DNA from: Streptomyces pseudogriseolus
Lineage (GTDB): Bacteria > Actinomycetota > Actinomycetes > Streptomycetales > Streptomycetaceae
Reading direction: 5' to 3'
DNA: 64,000 nucleotides
Assembly: GCA_002154585.1 (NCBI GenBank)
Contig: MUNG01000020.1
Coordinates: 32,024 to 96,023 of the forward strand
The translations under genes were made by a program, and so were the position numbers. The notes under the pieces were generated by a model that saw only the letters and a list, made by a program, of their open reading frames with translations, was not told the origin of the DNA and made no database searches. Numbering within the stretch: the stretch's first letter is position 1; each line of letters begins with the position of its first letter. Shown here one piece after another: positions 16,816 through 24,431 of the stretch.

Positions 16816-17432
16816 CCTGGTGACCGGCGTCCTCTACCCCCTGCTCGTCACGGGCATCGCGCTGGGCCTGTTCCCCGGCAGGGCGAACGGCTCCGAGATC
16901 AAGGCCGACGGCACGGTCGTCGGCTCCTCACTCATCGGGCAGGCGTACAACCTGCCGCTGAGGGAGGCCAGGCAACCCCCGGCCGGACCTGACGTGGTTC
17001 CAGGGCCGCCCGCAGAACGGTCTCGGCACCAACACCGTCAACACCCAGTACGACCTCATCCTGTCCGGCGCGACCAACCGCTCCGGGGACAACGACCAGC
17101 TCGTCCAGTGGGTGCGGGACGCCAAGGCCGCCGTCGTCAGGGACAACTCCACGGACACCTGCAAGGTGAGCCCGTCCCAGGTGCCCCCGGACGCCCTCAC
17201 CTCCTCCGGGTCCGGACTGGACCCGCACATCTCCCCGCAGTACGCGAACCTCCAGGTCCACCGGGTCGCCGAGCGGAACGGCCTGCCCCTCGCAGAAGTA
17301 CGGGAACTCGTCGCCGGGCACACCGAGTGCCGCACCCTGGGCTTCATGGGCGAGCCGCGCGTCAACGTCCTCCAGCTCGACATCGCGCTCAGGCAGCTCA
17401 CGACGGGGGCGGCGCTCCGGGAAGGAAGGTGA
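16812..17432 (+). pseudogene. kdpC: broken potassium-transport subunit gene kdpC (5' truncated and frameshifted)
   Basis: KdpC stabilises the KdpFABC potassium pump. The first part reads 'VTGVLYPLLVTGIALGLFPG', the single membrane helix, but the usual first ~20 residues are missing. After 'SSLIGQAYNLPLREARQ' the frame is lost. In the +1 frame the protein resumes 'RPDLTWFQGRPQNGLGTNTV' and continues through the hallmark 'DALTSSGSGLDPHISP' to a stop at 17432. The shift maps to a run of five C at 16976-16980; four would restore the frame. kdpA and kdpB are not in the window. The 3' end overlaps the convergent ABC gene by 35 bases. Confidence 0.85.
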
Positions 17433-18189
17433 TCTGCGGTGCCCCCGTGCGCGGGTGGACGGTGACCTCGCTCGCCACGCCGTAGACGCCGGCGAGGAGG
17501 CGGGGCGTGAGGACCTCCGCGGGCGGGCCCGAGGCGACGACTTTGCCGGCGCTCAGCACGTAGAGGCGGTCGCAGTAGTACGCGGCGAGGTTGAGGTCGT
17601 GGAGGGCGACCAGGACGGTCGCGGTCAGTCGGCGCAGGGTGTCGAGGACGTCCAACTGGTGGCGGATGTCGAGGTGGTTGGTCGGTTCGTCCAGGACGAG
17701 CAGGGACGGCTGCTGGGCGAGGGCGCGGGCGATGAGCACGCGCCGGCGTTCGCCGCCGGAGAGCCGGTCGAAGGCGCGGTGCGCCAGTTCGGTGGCGTCG
17801 ACCGCGGCGAGCGCCGACTCGATCAGGCCGGCGTCCTCGAGGGTGTCGCCGTCGAGCAGCCGCTTGTGCGGGGTGCGTCCCATGGCGACGACCTCGCGCA
17901 CCGTCAGATCGAGATCCACGCCGCCCGACTCCTGCACGACCGCCGCGACCGTCCGGGCGAGCCGGCGCACGGGCAGCGACCAGGCGTCGGCGCCGTCGAC
18001 GGCGACGCGTCCGGACACGGGGCGCAGCACGCGGTACACGGCGCGCAGCAGACTGGACTTGCCGCTGCCGTTCGGTCCGACCAGGCCGATCACCTCGCCG
18101 GGGCGTGCGGTCAGGGAGACGTCCTCGACCAGGCGGTGCGCGCCGGCGGTGAGGGTGACCGCGTCGACGACGAGTTCCGTGCCGCTCAT
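17398..18189 (-). CDS. btuD: ABC importer ATPase for corrinoid (cobalamin) uptake, BtuD/FecE-type
   Basis: Cytoplasmic ATPase of a FecCD-family importer. 263 residues. Walker A is 'GPNGSGKSS' (~36-44), the Q-loop is 'VVQESGGVDLDLTVREVV', the signature reads 'RLSGGERRRVLIARAL', and Walker B is 'LLVLDEPTNHLDI'. The family includes siderophore, haem and B12 importers and cannot be separated by this subunit alone. Assignment to corrinoids rests on the cobalamin riboswitch heading the operon. The start (ATG 18189) has GGAGG upstream and overlaps the permease stop (ATGA). Confidence 0.82.
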   Translation of the reverse strand: MSGTELVVDAVTLTAGAHRLVEDVSLTARPGEVIGLVGPNGSGKSSLLRAVYRVLRPVSGRVAVDGADAWSLPVRRLARTVAAVVQESGGVDLDLTVREVVAMGRTPHKRLLDGDTLEDAGLIESALAAVDATELAHRAFDRLSGGERRRVLIARALAQQPSLLVLDEPTNHLDIRHQLDVLDTLRRLTATVLVALHDLNLAAYYCDRLYVLSAGKVVASGPPAEVLTPRLLAGVYGVASEVTVHPRTGAPQITFLPGAPPPS

Positions 18190-19316
18190 GACCCTCCTCG
18201 GTCGGCGCTCCGGCGGGCGTCCCTGCGCATCAGCCACAGGAAGAACGGGCCGCCGCACAGGGCGGTGAGCACGCCCACGGGTATCTCCATGGGCGCGGCG
18301 ACGACGCGGGCGGCGATGTCGGCCCAGACGAGGAACACCGCACCGCCGAGGGCCGCCGCCGGCAGGACACGGCGGTGGTCGCCGCCGACGACGAGGCGGA
18401 CGATGTGCGGCACCATGAGGCCGACGAAGCCGATCGGGCCGCACGCCGCGACGAGCACGCCGGTGACGAGGGAGAGCAGGACGAACATGCGGGCGCGGAA
18501 GCGGGCCACGTCCAGCCCCATCGTGGTCGCGGCCTCCTCACCGGCGAGCAGCAGGTTCAGGTTGCGGGACTGGACCATGAGGACGGCGACGCCCAGGACC
18601 AGGGCGGCGCCGGGCAGCCACAGCGTGTCCCAGGTGACGCCGCCGAGGCCGCCGAGGGTCCAGGCGAGCACCGCGCGGGCCTCGTTGCCCCGGTCGGTGG
18701 TGAGCAGCAGCAGGTTCAGTACGGCGGTGAGCACCGAGGCGACGGCCACCCCGGACAGGACCAGCCGCCCCGAGGTGATCCGGCCGCCGGTGCGGGCACT
18801 GGCGTAGACGAGCAGCAGCGCGCCGAGAGCGCCCGCGAAGGCGGCGGCCGACAGCGAGGCCGGCCCGAACAGGGTCACCCCGAAGACGATCACCGTGACG
18901 GCGCCCAGGGACGCCCCGGAGGAGACGCCGAGGAGGTACGGCTCGGCGAGCGGGTTGCGGATCAGGGCCTGAAGGGCGGTGCCCACGACGGCGAGTCCGG
19001 CGCCGGCCACCGCCCCGAGGAGCACGCGTGGGGCGCGTACGTCCAGCACGATGGTCTCCCGCGCCCGCGACCAGTCCGGCTCCACCCAGCCGGCGCCCAG
19101 CGCGCGCGTCACGATGCCCCACACCTGGCCGGGCGGCACGTGCACCGAGCCGATGGCCAGGCCCGCGACGGCGGAGCCCAGGAGGAGGGCGGCCAGGACG
19201 GTGAGGGCGAGGGGGAGGGGGAGACCGTTTCGTCCGTCGCGGTCCGGCCTGCCGTCGTGCCCGGGCCGTTCCGGCGCGGCCCGCTCGACGTCGGCCCGGG
19301 CGGCCGGGCCGGTCAC
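18186..19316 (-). CDS. btuC: FecCD-family permease of the corrinoid ABC importer
   Basis: 376-residue permease with about ten helices. Family motifs are 'LRAPRVLLGAVAGAGLAVVG', 'ALIRNPLAEPYLLGVSSGAS' and 'GPIGFVGLMVPHIVRLVVGG'. The first ~30 residues are hydrophilic. The start was set at GTG 19316 because it overlaps the solute-binding protein stop by four bases (GTGA), the coupling seen throughout this operon. Substrate is inferred from the upstream riboswitch. Confidence 0.85.
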   Translation of the reverse strand: MTGPAARADVERAAPERPGHDGRPDRDGRNGLPLPLALTVLAALLLGSAVAGLAIGSVHVPPGQVWGIVTRALGAGWVEPDWSRARETIVLDVRAPRVLLGAVAGAGLAVVGTALQALIRNPLAEPYLLGVSSGASLGAVTVIVFGVTLFGPASLSAAAFAGALGALLLVYASARTGGRITSGRLVLSGVAVASVLTAVLNLLLLTTDRGNEARAVLAWTLGGLGGVTWDTLWLPGAALVLGVAVLMVQSRNLNLLLAGEEAATTMGLDVARFRARMFVLLSLVTGVLVAACGPIGFVGLMVPHIVRLVVGGDHRRVLPAAALGGAVFLVWADIAARVVAAPMEIPVGVLTALCGGPFFLWLMRRDARRSADRGGS

Positions 19317-20350
19317 GCGAAGCTCTCGGGGTGGATCCCGCGGGCCAGGTCCTCGACCGCGTAGGCCGAGCGGATGCCGACCAGCGTCGCCGTCAGCGGC
19401 AGGACGACGAACCGCTTGTTCCTGATCGCGGGCACGTCCCTCAGGGCGGGCTGGGAGAGCAGGAACTCCTTCTTCCGCTCGACGCTCCCCGCGCCGGCGT
19501 AGTCGTAGACGGCGATGACCTCGGGCGCGCGCTCGACGACCTGCTCCCACGAGACGTCCCCGAAGACGTCGTCGAGGTCGGCGAAGACGTTCTCGCCGCC
19601 GGCCAGCCGGATCAGCTCCGTGCCGAGGCTTCTGCCGCCCGCCGTGAAGGCGGCCTTGTCGCCGCTGTCGTAGACGAAGACCGGCACCTCGTCCTCGCCC
19701 TCGACCTCGGCGGCTGCGGTGTTCACGCGGCGGGCGAGGTCGGCGACCAGCTGGTCCGCCCGGTCCGGGACACCGAAGATGCGGCCGACGGTGCGGATCT
19801 CGTCGTACGTGTCCTCCATCGTGACGCGTTTCCTGCCGCAGTACTCGCGGTTGAGGTGCGTGTCGATCCCGGCGTCGGCGAACGCCTCCCGGGAACGGCC
19901 CTCGTTCTCCGCGAAGGCGCTGCCGTAGCCGCCGTAGACGAGGTCGGGCCCGGCCTCCAGGATCGTCTCGAACGACGGTTCTCTCTCGGCCAGTTCAGGG
20001 ATCGACGCGTACGCCTTCCTCAACTCGGGCAGGACGGCGGAGTCGGGGAAGGCGGTGCCGACCATGCGGTCCTTCAGACCAAGGGCGAGCATGAGTTCCG
20101 CCGGGTGCTGGTGGATGGTGACGACACGGGAGGGCGGCCTGTCGTACGTCGTCCGCACACCGCAGTTGTCGATCGTGACGGGGAAGCCCGCGGCCGGCCC
20201 GGCCGTGGCCCTCGCGCCCTCGGCGGTGTCCTGCGACGAGCCGCAGCCGGCGGTCAGCAGGGCCACCGCGCACAGGGCGACGGCGGCGGCCGTCGCCCGC
20301 AGGGCGTGCCGCCCGCGGGCAGGGGTGAACAGCGGGGGACGGTCGTACAC
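19313..20350 (-). CDS. btuF: cobalamin/corrinoid-binding lipoprotein of the ABC importer (BtuF-like)
   Basis: First gene of the importer operon. 345 residues with a lipoprotein signal ending 'LLTAGC' and a periplasmic-binding-protein fold of the BtuF/FhuD class: 'PSRVVTIHQHPAELMLALGL', 'GPDLVYGGYGSAF', 'LAGGENVFADLDDVFGDVSW'. GTG 20350 has AGGAGG 6 bases upstream. The 5' leader carries a cobalamin riboswitch, so the gene should be switched off when cobalamin is plentiful. A siderophore role remains possible on protein sequence alone. Confidence 0.82.
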   Translation of the reverse strand: MYDRPPLFTPARGRHALRATAAAVALCAVALLTAGCGSSQDTAEGARATAGPAAGFPVTIDNCGVRTTYDRPPSRVVTIHQHPAELMLALGLKDRMVGTAFPDSAVLPELRKAYASIPELAEREPSFETILEAGPDLVYGGYGSAFAENEGRSREAFADAGIDTHLNREYCGRKRVTMEDTYDEIRTVGRIFGVPDRADQLVADLARRVNTAAAEVEGEDEVPVFVYDSGDKAAFTAGGRSLGTELIRLAGGENVFADLDDVFGDVSWEQVVERAPEVIAVYDYAGAGSVERKKEFLLSQPALRDVPAIRNKRFVVLPLTATLVGIRSAYAVEDLARGIHPESFA

Positions 20351-20384
20351 GTGAAGCCTCCTGCGGAGTCCGCGCTCCTCGGAT

Positions 20385-20560
20385 CGGGCCCGCGACAGGC
20401 CAGTGTCCTGACTCCCGGATCGACGCTCCCCCTCGCCTTCCCGCGCGGCGCGCAGTGGCGTGTCGAAGGGTGCACTCCCCGGTCACAGTGGCGGGACCGT
20501 GCCGGATTCACACCGGCTTCCTGCTTCCCGTCGCGGCGATGACCCGCTGATCCTACGGTC
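20385..20560 (-). promoter_or_regulatory. cobalamin riboswitch controlling the btuFCD operon
   Basis: On the minus strand the leader contains the conserved core 'AAGCCGGTGTGAATCCGGC' and 'CCCGCCACTGTGACCGGG', followed ~80 bases later by a B12 box 'AGTCAGGACACTGGCC' (complement at 20400-20415). Order and spacing match the Rfam cobalamin family. The element ends about 35 bases before the ribosome site of btuF, suited to blocking translation when adenosylcobalamin binds. Boundaries are approximate. Confidence 0.92.
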
Positions 20561-20715
20561 CGCCCGGCGAGGACCGGCCGGTCAGGTCCGCCCCACGCGC
20601 CACTCTGGCCGGATGTGGCCTCGGTACGGCCGGGCCGCCTCGCTGACACTGGTTCCTCCGACCACCGCCCGTGCACACCGCCCTCGTCGGTGTCCCGCGC
20701 CCGGGAAGGCCCAGG

Positions 20716-21702
20716 ATGCTGCCAGAGACGACGCCCGAGGGCGACGGCACGACCGCGCCGCCCGCCCGCGACAGGCGCCCGGCCGACCGTGTCACGCTGC
20801 GTTCCGACCTGCGGGCCGCGCTGCCCGACGCGACCGCGGCGGTCGTCGTCACGGCGGCCGTCTTCGTGTTCTTCTGGGCGCGCATGGAGTCGGGCGAGTC
20901 GGCGACCGTCGCGGTCATGCCGTTCATGGACGACGCCCGCACGTACTGGATGTACCTCCTCAGCCAGGCGTTCGGCTGGTCGGCACTGCTGTGGGCCTGG
21001 GGCACGGTCATGCTCGGCCTGCTGCTGTCGGGGCCGCGCCCCGCACGGCTGCCGGTCCCGCGGGGGACCCTCGAACGCTGGCACCGCACCACCAGCCTGA
21101 CCACGACGGCCCTGATGTTCGCGCACGCGCTGATGTTCGCGACCGAACTCGTACGTTACGAGGCCAAGTTGGGGTGGGCCGGGCGGCTGTGGGCGGGCTT
21201 CGCGGACTCGTTCGTGCCCGGCTGGTACGACTCCGGCACCGGCCGCGTCGCCATCCCCATCGGCCAGGGCGCCCTCTACCTGGCCGTCCCGCTCGGCCTG
21301 CTCTTCTACGTCCGGCACCGCATCGGAGCGAACAGCTGGCGCCGGCTGCACCGCTTCGTCATCGTCGTCTACGTGCTGAGCGTGTGGCACACCCTGCTGT
21401 ACGGCACCAACGTCTGGTACGGCGAGTGGCCGCGCACGGTGCTGTGGCTGCTGCAACTCCCGGTCGCGGTGCTGCTCCTGCTCCGTCTGCTGCGGCCGGC
21501 GCGGCGGGCGGAGCGGCTGGGCGCGGCCGGGGGCCGCGGGCGCGGGTCGCTGCCGGGCTGGGTGGTGCGGGCCGCGGGCCGAGTGGTGGCCGTGGCCGTA
21601 GTGGTGGGGCTGCTCGTCGTAGTGGCGTCCGGCCGGGACGGCGGCCGCGAACGCCCGGCCGTACCGCCGACGACGGGCCCGCACGCGCCCGAGACCGAGT
21701 GA
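20716..21702 (+). CDS. ferric-reductase-like haem membrane protein
   Basis: 328 residues with about six helices and the histidine pattern of ferric reductase-like transmembrane (cytochrome b) domains: 'LERWHRTTSLT', 'MFAHALMFATE', 'LHRFVIVVYVLSVWHTL'. No C-terminal FAD/NAD domain is present, so it would need a partner or act as a b-type haem electron carrier. The start (ATG 20716) has GGGAAGG 6 bases upstream; an in-frame GTG at 20671 lacks one. It is divergent from the B12 importer and flanked on each side by a cobalamin riboswitch pointing outward. A link with metal or corrinoid reduction is plausible but unproven. Confidence 0.75.
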   Translation: MLPETTPEGDGTTAPPARDRRPADRVTLRSDLRAALPDATAAVVVTAAVFVFFWARMESGESATVAVMPFMDDARTYWMYLLSQAFGWSALLWAWGTVMLGLLLSGPRPARLPVPRGTLERWHRTTSLTTTALMFAHALMFATELVRYEAKLGWAGRLWAGFADSFVPGWYDSGTGRVAIPIGQGALYLAVPLGLLFYVRHRIGANSWRRLHRFVIVVYVLSVWHTLLYGTNVWYGEWPRTVLWLLQLPVAVLLLLRLLRPARRAERLGAAGGRGRGSLPGWVVRAAGRVVAVAVVVGLLVVVASGRDGGRERPAVPPTTGPHAPETE

Positions 21703-21755
21703 GCACGGGCCCGTACGATCCCGGCGGCCGGCTGACGGGATGATGACCGGCGACA

Positions 21756-21875
21756 GGGCGACGACGGTCCGGGGAAGCCGGTGCGCATCCGGCGCGATCC
21801 CGCCAGTGTGATCGGCGAGCGAACCCCGTACGACGCCACTGCCCCGCGAGGGCAGGAAGGCCGGGGCGAGCCGCG
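21756..21875 (+). promoter_or_regulatory. second cobalamin riboswitch, plus strand, with no gene behind it
   Basis: The plus strand carries 'GAAGCCGGTGCGCATCCGGC' then 'GATCCCGCCAGTGTGATCGG', a 'GAGCGAACCCCG' segment and a final 'CGCCACTGCC...GGGCAGGAAGG' hairpin. This is the actinobacterial form of the cobalamin aptamer. No plus-strand gene follows: a convergent acetyltransferase ends at 21939 and the next plus-strand gene starts at 23666. The B12 gene it once served has probably been lost. Confidence 0.75.
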
Positions 21876-21938
21876 ACCCGCCCCGGCGCCGCACCGCTCC
21901 TGAGCGGCGGCGACCGCCGTGCTCGCGGGCCGCGGGAC

Positions 21939-22523
21939 TCACAAGGGCTGCGGCACGAGATGGCGGGCGGGATGGCGCGGGCCGAGGAAGACGACGACGC
22001 CTCTGCCGTCGGGGGACGGATGGGTGGCCTGGATCCAGCCCTGGCGGCGGTAGAAGCCCAGGGCCCTGGGCGCCCGGACGGACGTGAGGAGCCAGCAACG
22101 CCCGTCGGGGGCGGGCGCGGTGACCGCTTCCAGCAGCCTTCCGGCGAGCCCGCTGCCCTGCGCGCGTGGCCGGACGGCGAGTTCGTCCAGCTCGAAGGCT
22201 CCGCACAGCCAGTCGTTCGTCCGCCGGGCGCCGAGCCCCGCCGCGGCCTGCGGGTAGCAGCGGTCCGTCGGGAAGGGCGGAAGCGTGGTCCACCCGGTGG
22301 CGAAGCCGACCACGTCACGGCCGGCGAAGGCCAGCGCCGCCGTGAAGCCGGGACGCCGCACGTCATGGGTGAGGCGCCCGGCGAACTCGGCCGCCCTCTC
22401 CTCGTCCTCGTTCCACGGCGGTGCGGCGAAGGCGTCCGCGTAGACCGAGCGCAGCGCGTCGGCGTGGGCGAGCACGTCCCGGCCCTGCAGCACGCGGACG
22501 ACGGGATCCGCCGGAGTGTTCAC
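21939..22523 (-). CDS. GNAT-family N-acetyltransferase
   Basis: 194-residue acetyl-CoA-dependent acetyltransferase. The acetyl-CoA binding region reads 'FELDELAVRPRAQGSGLAGR' (motif A, ~residues 125-144), followed by 'SVRAPRALGFYRRQGW' (motif B). The N-terminal 'AAPPWNEDEERAAEFAGRL' is typical of a small actinobacterial subgroup. The substrate is unknown. GTG 22523 was chosen because GGGGAGGGG lies just upstream. A long perfect inverted repeat sits about 30-55 bases before the start, implying dedicated regulation. Confidence 0.82.
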   Translation of the reverse strand: MNTPADPVVRVLQGRDVLAHADALRSVYADAFAAPPWNEDEERAAEFAGRLTHDVRRPGFTAALAFAGRDVVGFATGWTTLPPFPTDRCYPQAAAGLGARRTNDWLCGAFELDELAVRPRAQGSGLAGRLLEAVTAPAPDGRCWLLTSVRAPRALGFYRRQGWIQATHPSPDGRGVVVFLGPRHPARHLVPQPL

Positions 22524-22551
22524 GCGACCCCTCCCCTTCCTGCAACCTGAT

Positions 22552-22578
22552 CCTTGTTGCAATCAGTGTGCAACAAGG
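22552..22578. promoter_or_regulatory. perfect 10-bp inverted repeat upstream of the acetyltransferase gene
   Basis: CCTTGTTGCA and TGCAACAAGG are separated by 7 bases. The size, symmetry and A/T-rich half-sites are those of an operator for a dimeric repressor such as MarR or TetR. It lies between the acetyltransferase start (22523) and the end of the metE remnant (22618). The regulator is not identified. Confidence 0.6.
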
Positions 22579-22617
22579 GTCGAGCGCTGGTACAGGAGGC
22601 CTCGCGGCCGAGCGCGT

Positions 22618-23467
22618 TCAGGAAGCGGACAGTTCCTCACGGACGGTACTGGCGGCGGCCACCAGGTTCTCCAGGGAGGCGCGGGTCTCGGGCCAGGCGC
22701 GGGTCTTCAGGCCGCAGTCGGGGTTGACCCACAGCCGCTCCGCCGGGATGGCCTCCAGCCCGGTGCGCAGCAGCGCGGCGGCCTCCGCGGCGTAGCACAT
22801 GTGGGGTGTGGATCTGCGTGTCCGGCCGCACTCCCGCCGTGGTGAGCCGGAACGCCTCGGTCGCCCACGCCAGGTACGCGGCGCGGTCGGCGGTGCGCAG
22901 CGGCAGGGTCTCACGCAGCGCGGGCTCGTCGACCTGGATGACCGCGGTGCCGGCCGCCTCCAGGTCGGTCACCTCGTCGCGCAGGGCGAGGGCGACCTGG
23001 CGGGCGGTGTCGGCGAGGGGCTGGTCGTCGCGGACGAAGGACCAGGCGAGCATGGTGACCGGCCCCGTGAGCATGCCCTTGACCGGCCGGGAGGTGAGGG
23101 ACTGGGCGTACGTCGTCCAGCGCACCGTCATCGGCTCGGGGCGGGAGATGTCGCCGGCCAGGTTCGGCGGGCGGACGTACCGGGTGCCGTAGGACTGGAC
23201 CCAGCCGTGCCGGGTGGCCAGGCAGCCGGTGAGCTGCTCGGCGAAGTACTGCACCAAGTCGCCGGTCGGTACCTCGTCGATGCCGGCTTCCGCCAACTGC
23301 CGCCGGTTGGCATGGCGCAGCCCGGCGGCGGTGGCGTGCAGGGCGTCCGCGGAGACGCTGCCCTTCCAGTAGCCCTCGATCGCCTTCTTCAGTTCTTGGT
23401 CCTGTCCCTGGCGGGGGTAGCCGTACACGGTGGCCCGTGCCGTCGCGGCGGCGGACTGGGTGGTCAC
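22618..23467 (-). pseudogene. metE: remnant of metE, cobalamin-independent methionine synthase, with two deletions and a frameshift
   Basis: MetE makes methionine from homocysteine and is normally ~770 residues; only ~280 codons remain. The start is intact (GTG 23467, AAGGAG upstream, '[14 protein letters not shown]'). After '[10 protein letters not shown]' the sequence jumps near 23255-23262 straight to '[11 protein letters not shown]', losing ~420 residues. A G4 run at 22803-22806 (one base too many) then breaks the frame at the zinc-site segment 'IHTHMCYA'. After 'CYA' a further ~60 residues are gone, before the true C-terminus '[20 protein letters not shown]' and a stop at 22618. The gene cannot make active enzyme. 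Confidence 0.9.
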
Positions 23468-23627
23468 GGAGATCTCCTTCGCGAGATGAATCCCTGAGAT
23501 CCCGGGACGGGACGAGAGCGCGAAGGGGTCTACGGCCGGCGTCCGGCGCGAGGTGTGGGAACGCGTACGCGGGGGTCCTAGGTCCGACGTCCGATCGCGC
23601 GCTATCGTTCCTGCTGCTAGCGTGCAG

Positions 23628-23644
23628 TTGCACATGACTCGCAA
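23628..23644. promoter_or_regulatory. Nur (nickel-uptake regulator) box upstream of sodF
   Basis: TTGCAC-N5-TCGCAA fits the Streptomyces Nur operator pattern tTGCaA-N5-ttGCAA. It ends 21 bases before the sodF start. In Streptomyces, nickel-loaded Nur represses the iron superoxide dismutase gene so that the nickel enzyme replaces it. Confidence 0.75.
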
Positions 23645-23665
23645 TAACGTCGGAGGACGTTGGAC

Positions 23666-24313
23666 ATGGCGCTTTACACGCTCCCTGAGCTCCCGTACGA
23701 CTACGCGGCGCTGGCTCCGGTGATCAGCCCGGAGATCATCGAGCTGCACCACGACAAGCACCACGCGGCCTATGTGAAGGGGGCGAACGACACCCTGGAG
23801 CAGCTGGCCGAGGCGCGTGACAAGGACGCGTGGGGCGCGGTCAACGGGCTGGAGAAGAACCTGGCCTTCCATCTGTCGGGCCACATCCTCCACTCGATCT
23901 ACTGGCAGAACATGACCGGCCCGAAGGAGGGCGGCGGCGAGCCGCTCGCGCAGGACGGCGTGGGGGACCTGGCCGACGCGATCACCGAGTCCTTCGGTTC
24001 CTTCGCCGGTTTCAAGGCCCAGCTGTCCAAGGCCGCCGCCACCACGCAGGGCTCGGGCTGGGGCGTGCTCGCGTACGAGCCGCTGAGCGGGCGGCTGATC
24101 GTGGAGCAGGTCTACGACCACCAGGGCAACGTCGGCCAGGGCTCCACCCCGATCCTGGTCTTCGACGCCTGGGAGCACGCCTTCTACCTCCAGTACCGGA
24201 ATCAGAAGGTGGACTTCATCGAGGCCATGTGGCAGGTCGTCGACTGGCAGGACGTCGCGAAGCGTTACGAAGCCGCCAAGGCCCGCACCGACGTACTGCT
24301 GCTGAAGCCCTGA
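23666..24313 (+). CDS. sodF: iron/manganese superoxide dismutase
   Basis: Converts superoxide to oxygen and hydrogen peroxide in the cytoplasm. 215 residues, full family length. Metal ligands are visible: His28 in '[12 protein letters not shown]', a His in '[15 protein letters not shown]', and Asp167 and His171 in '[13 protein letters not shown]'. The ATG at 23666 has GGAGGA at 23652-23657; an in-frame TTG at 23660 is too close to it. The Nur box upstream supports naming it sodF, the iron enzyme that is repressed when nickel is available. Confidence 0.93.
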   Translation: MALYTLPELPYDYAALAPVISPEIIELHHDKHHAAYVKGANDTLEQLAEARDKDAWGAVNGLEKNLAFHLSGHILHSIYWQNMTGPKEGGGEPLAQDGVGDLADAITESFGSFAGFKAQLSKAAATTQGSGWGVLAYEPLSGRLIVEQVYDHQGNVGQGSTPILVFDAWEHAFYLQYRNQKVDFIEAMWQVVDWQDVAKRYEAAKARTDVLLLKP

Positions 24314-24374
24314 CCCCGCCGAGCCGTCCTGCCTCGTGATCGTCTTCTCACCGTTTCACCGGGCAGGCGCGACG

Positions 24375-24409
24375 AAGGGCCCCGCGAGCACGCGGCTCGC
24401 GGGGCCCTT
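24375..24409. terminator. bidirectional hairpin terminator between sodF and the FG-GAP gene
   Basis: AAGGGCCCCGCGAGC and GCTCGCGGGGCCCTT form a perfect 15-bp stem with a 5-base loop, flanked by A and T runs that make it work on both strands. It separates two convergent genes. Confidence 0.9.
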
Positions 24410-24431
24410 CCGTGGGTGGGGTGGGGTGCCG

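Noticed and set aside
21960-22550. Plus-strand frame that could be the gene served by the second riboswitch
   Set aside because: It is antisense to the clear GNAT acetyltransferase, lacks a ribosome site, and its translation has no recognisable fold.
23468-23627. Possible cobalamin riboswitch upstream of metE
   Set aside because: metE is often B12-regulated, but the minus-strand leader shows neither the aptamer core nor a B12 box.
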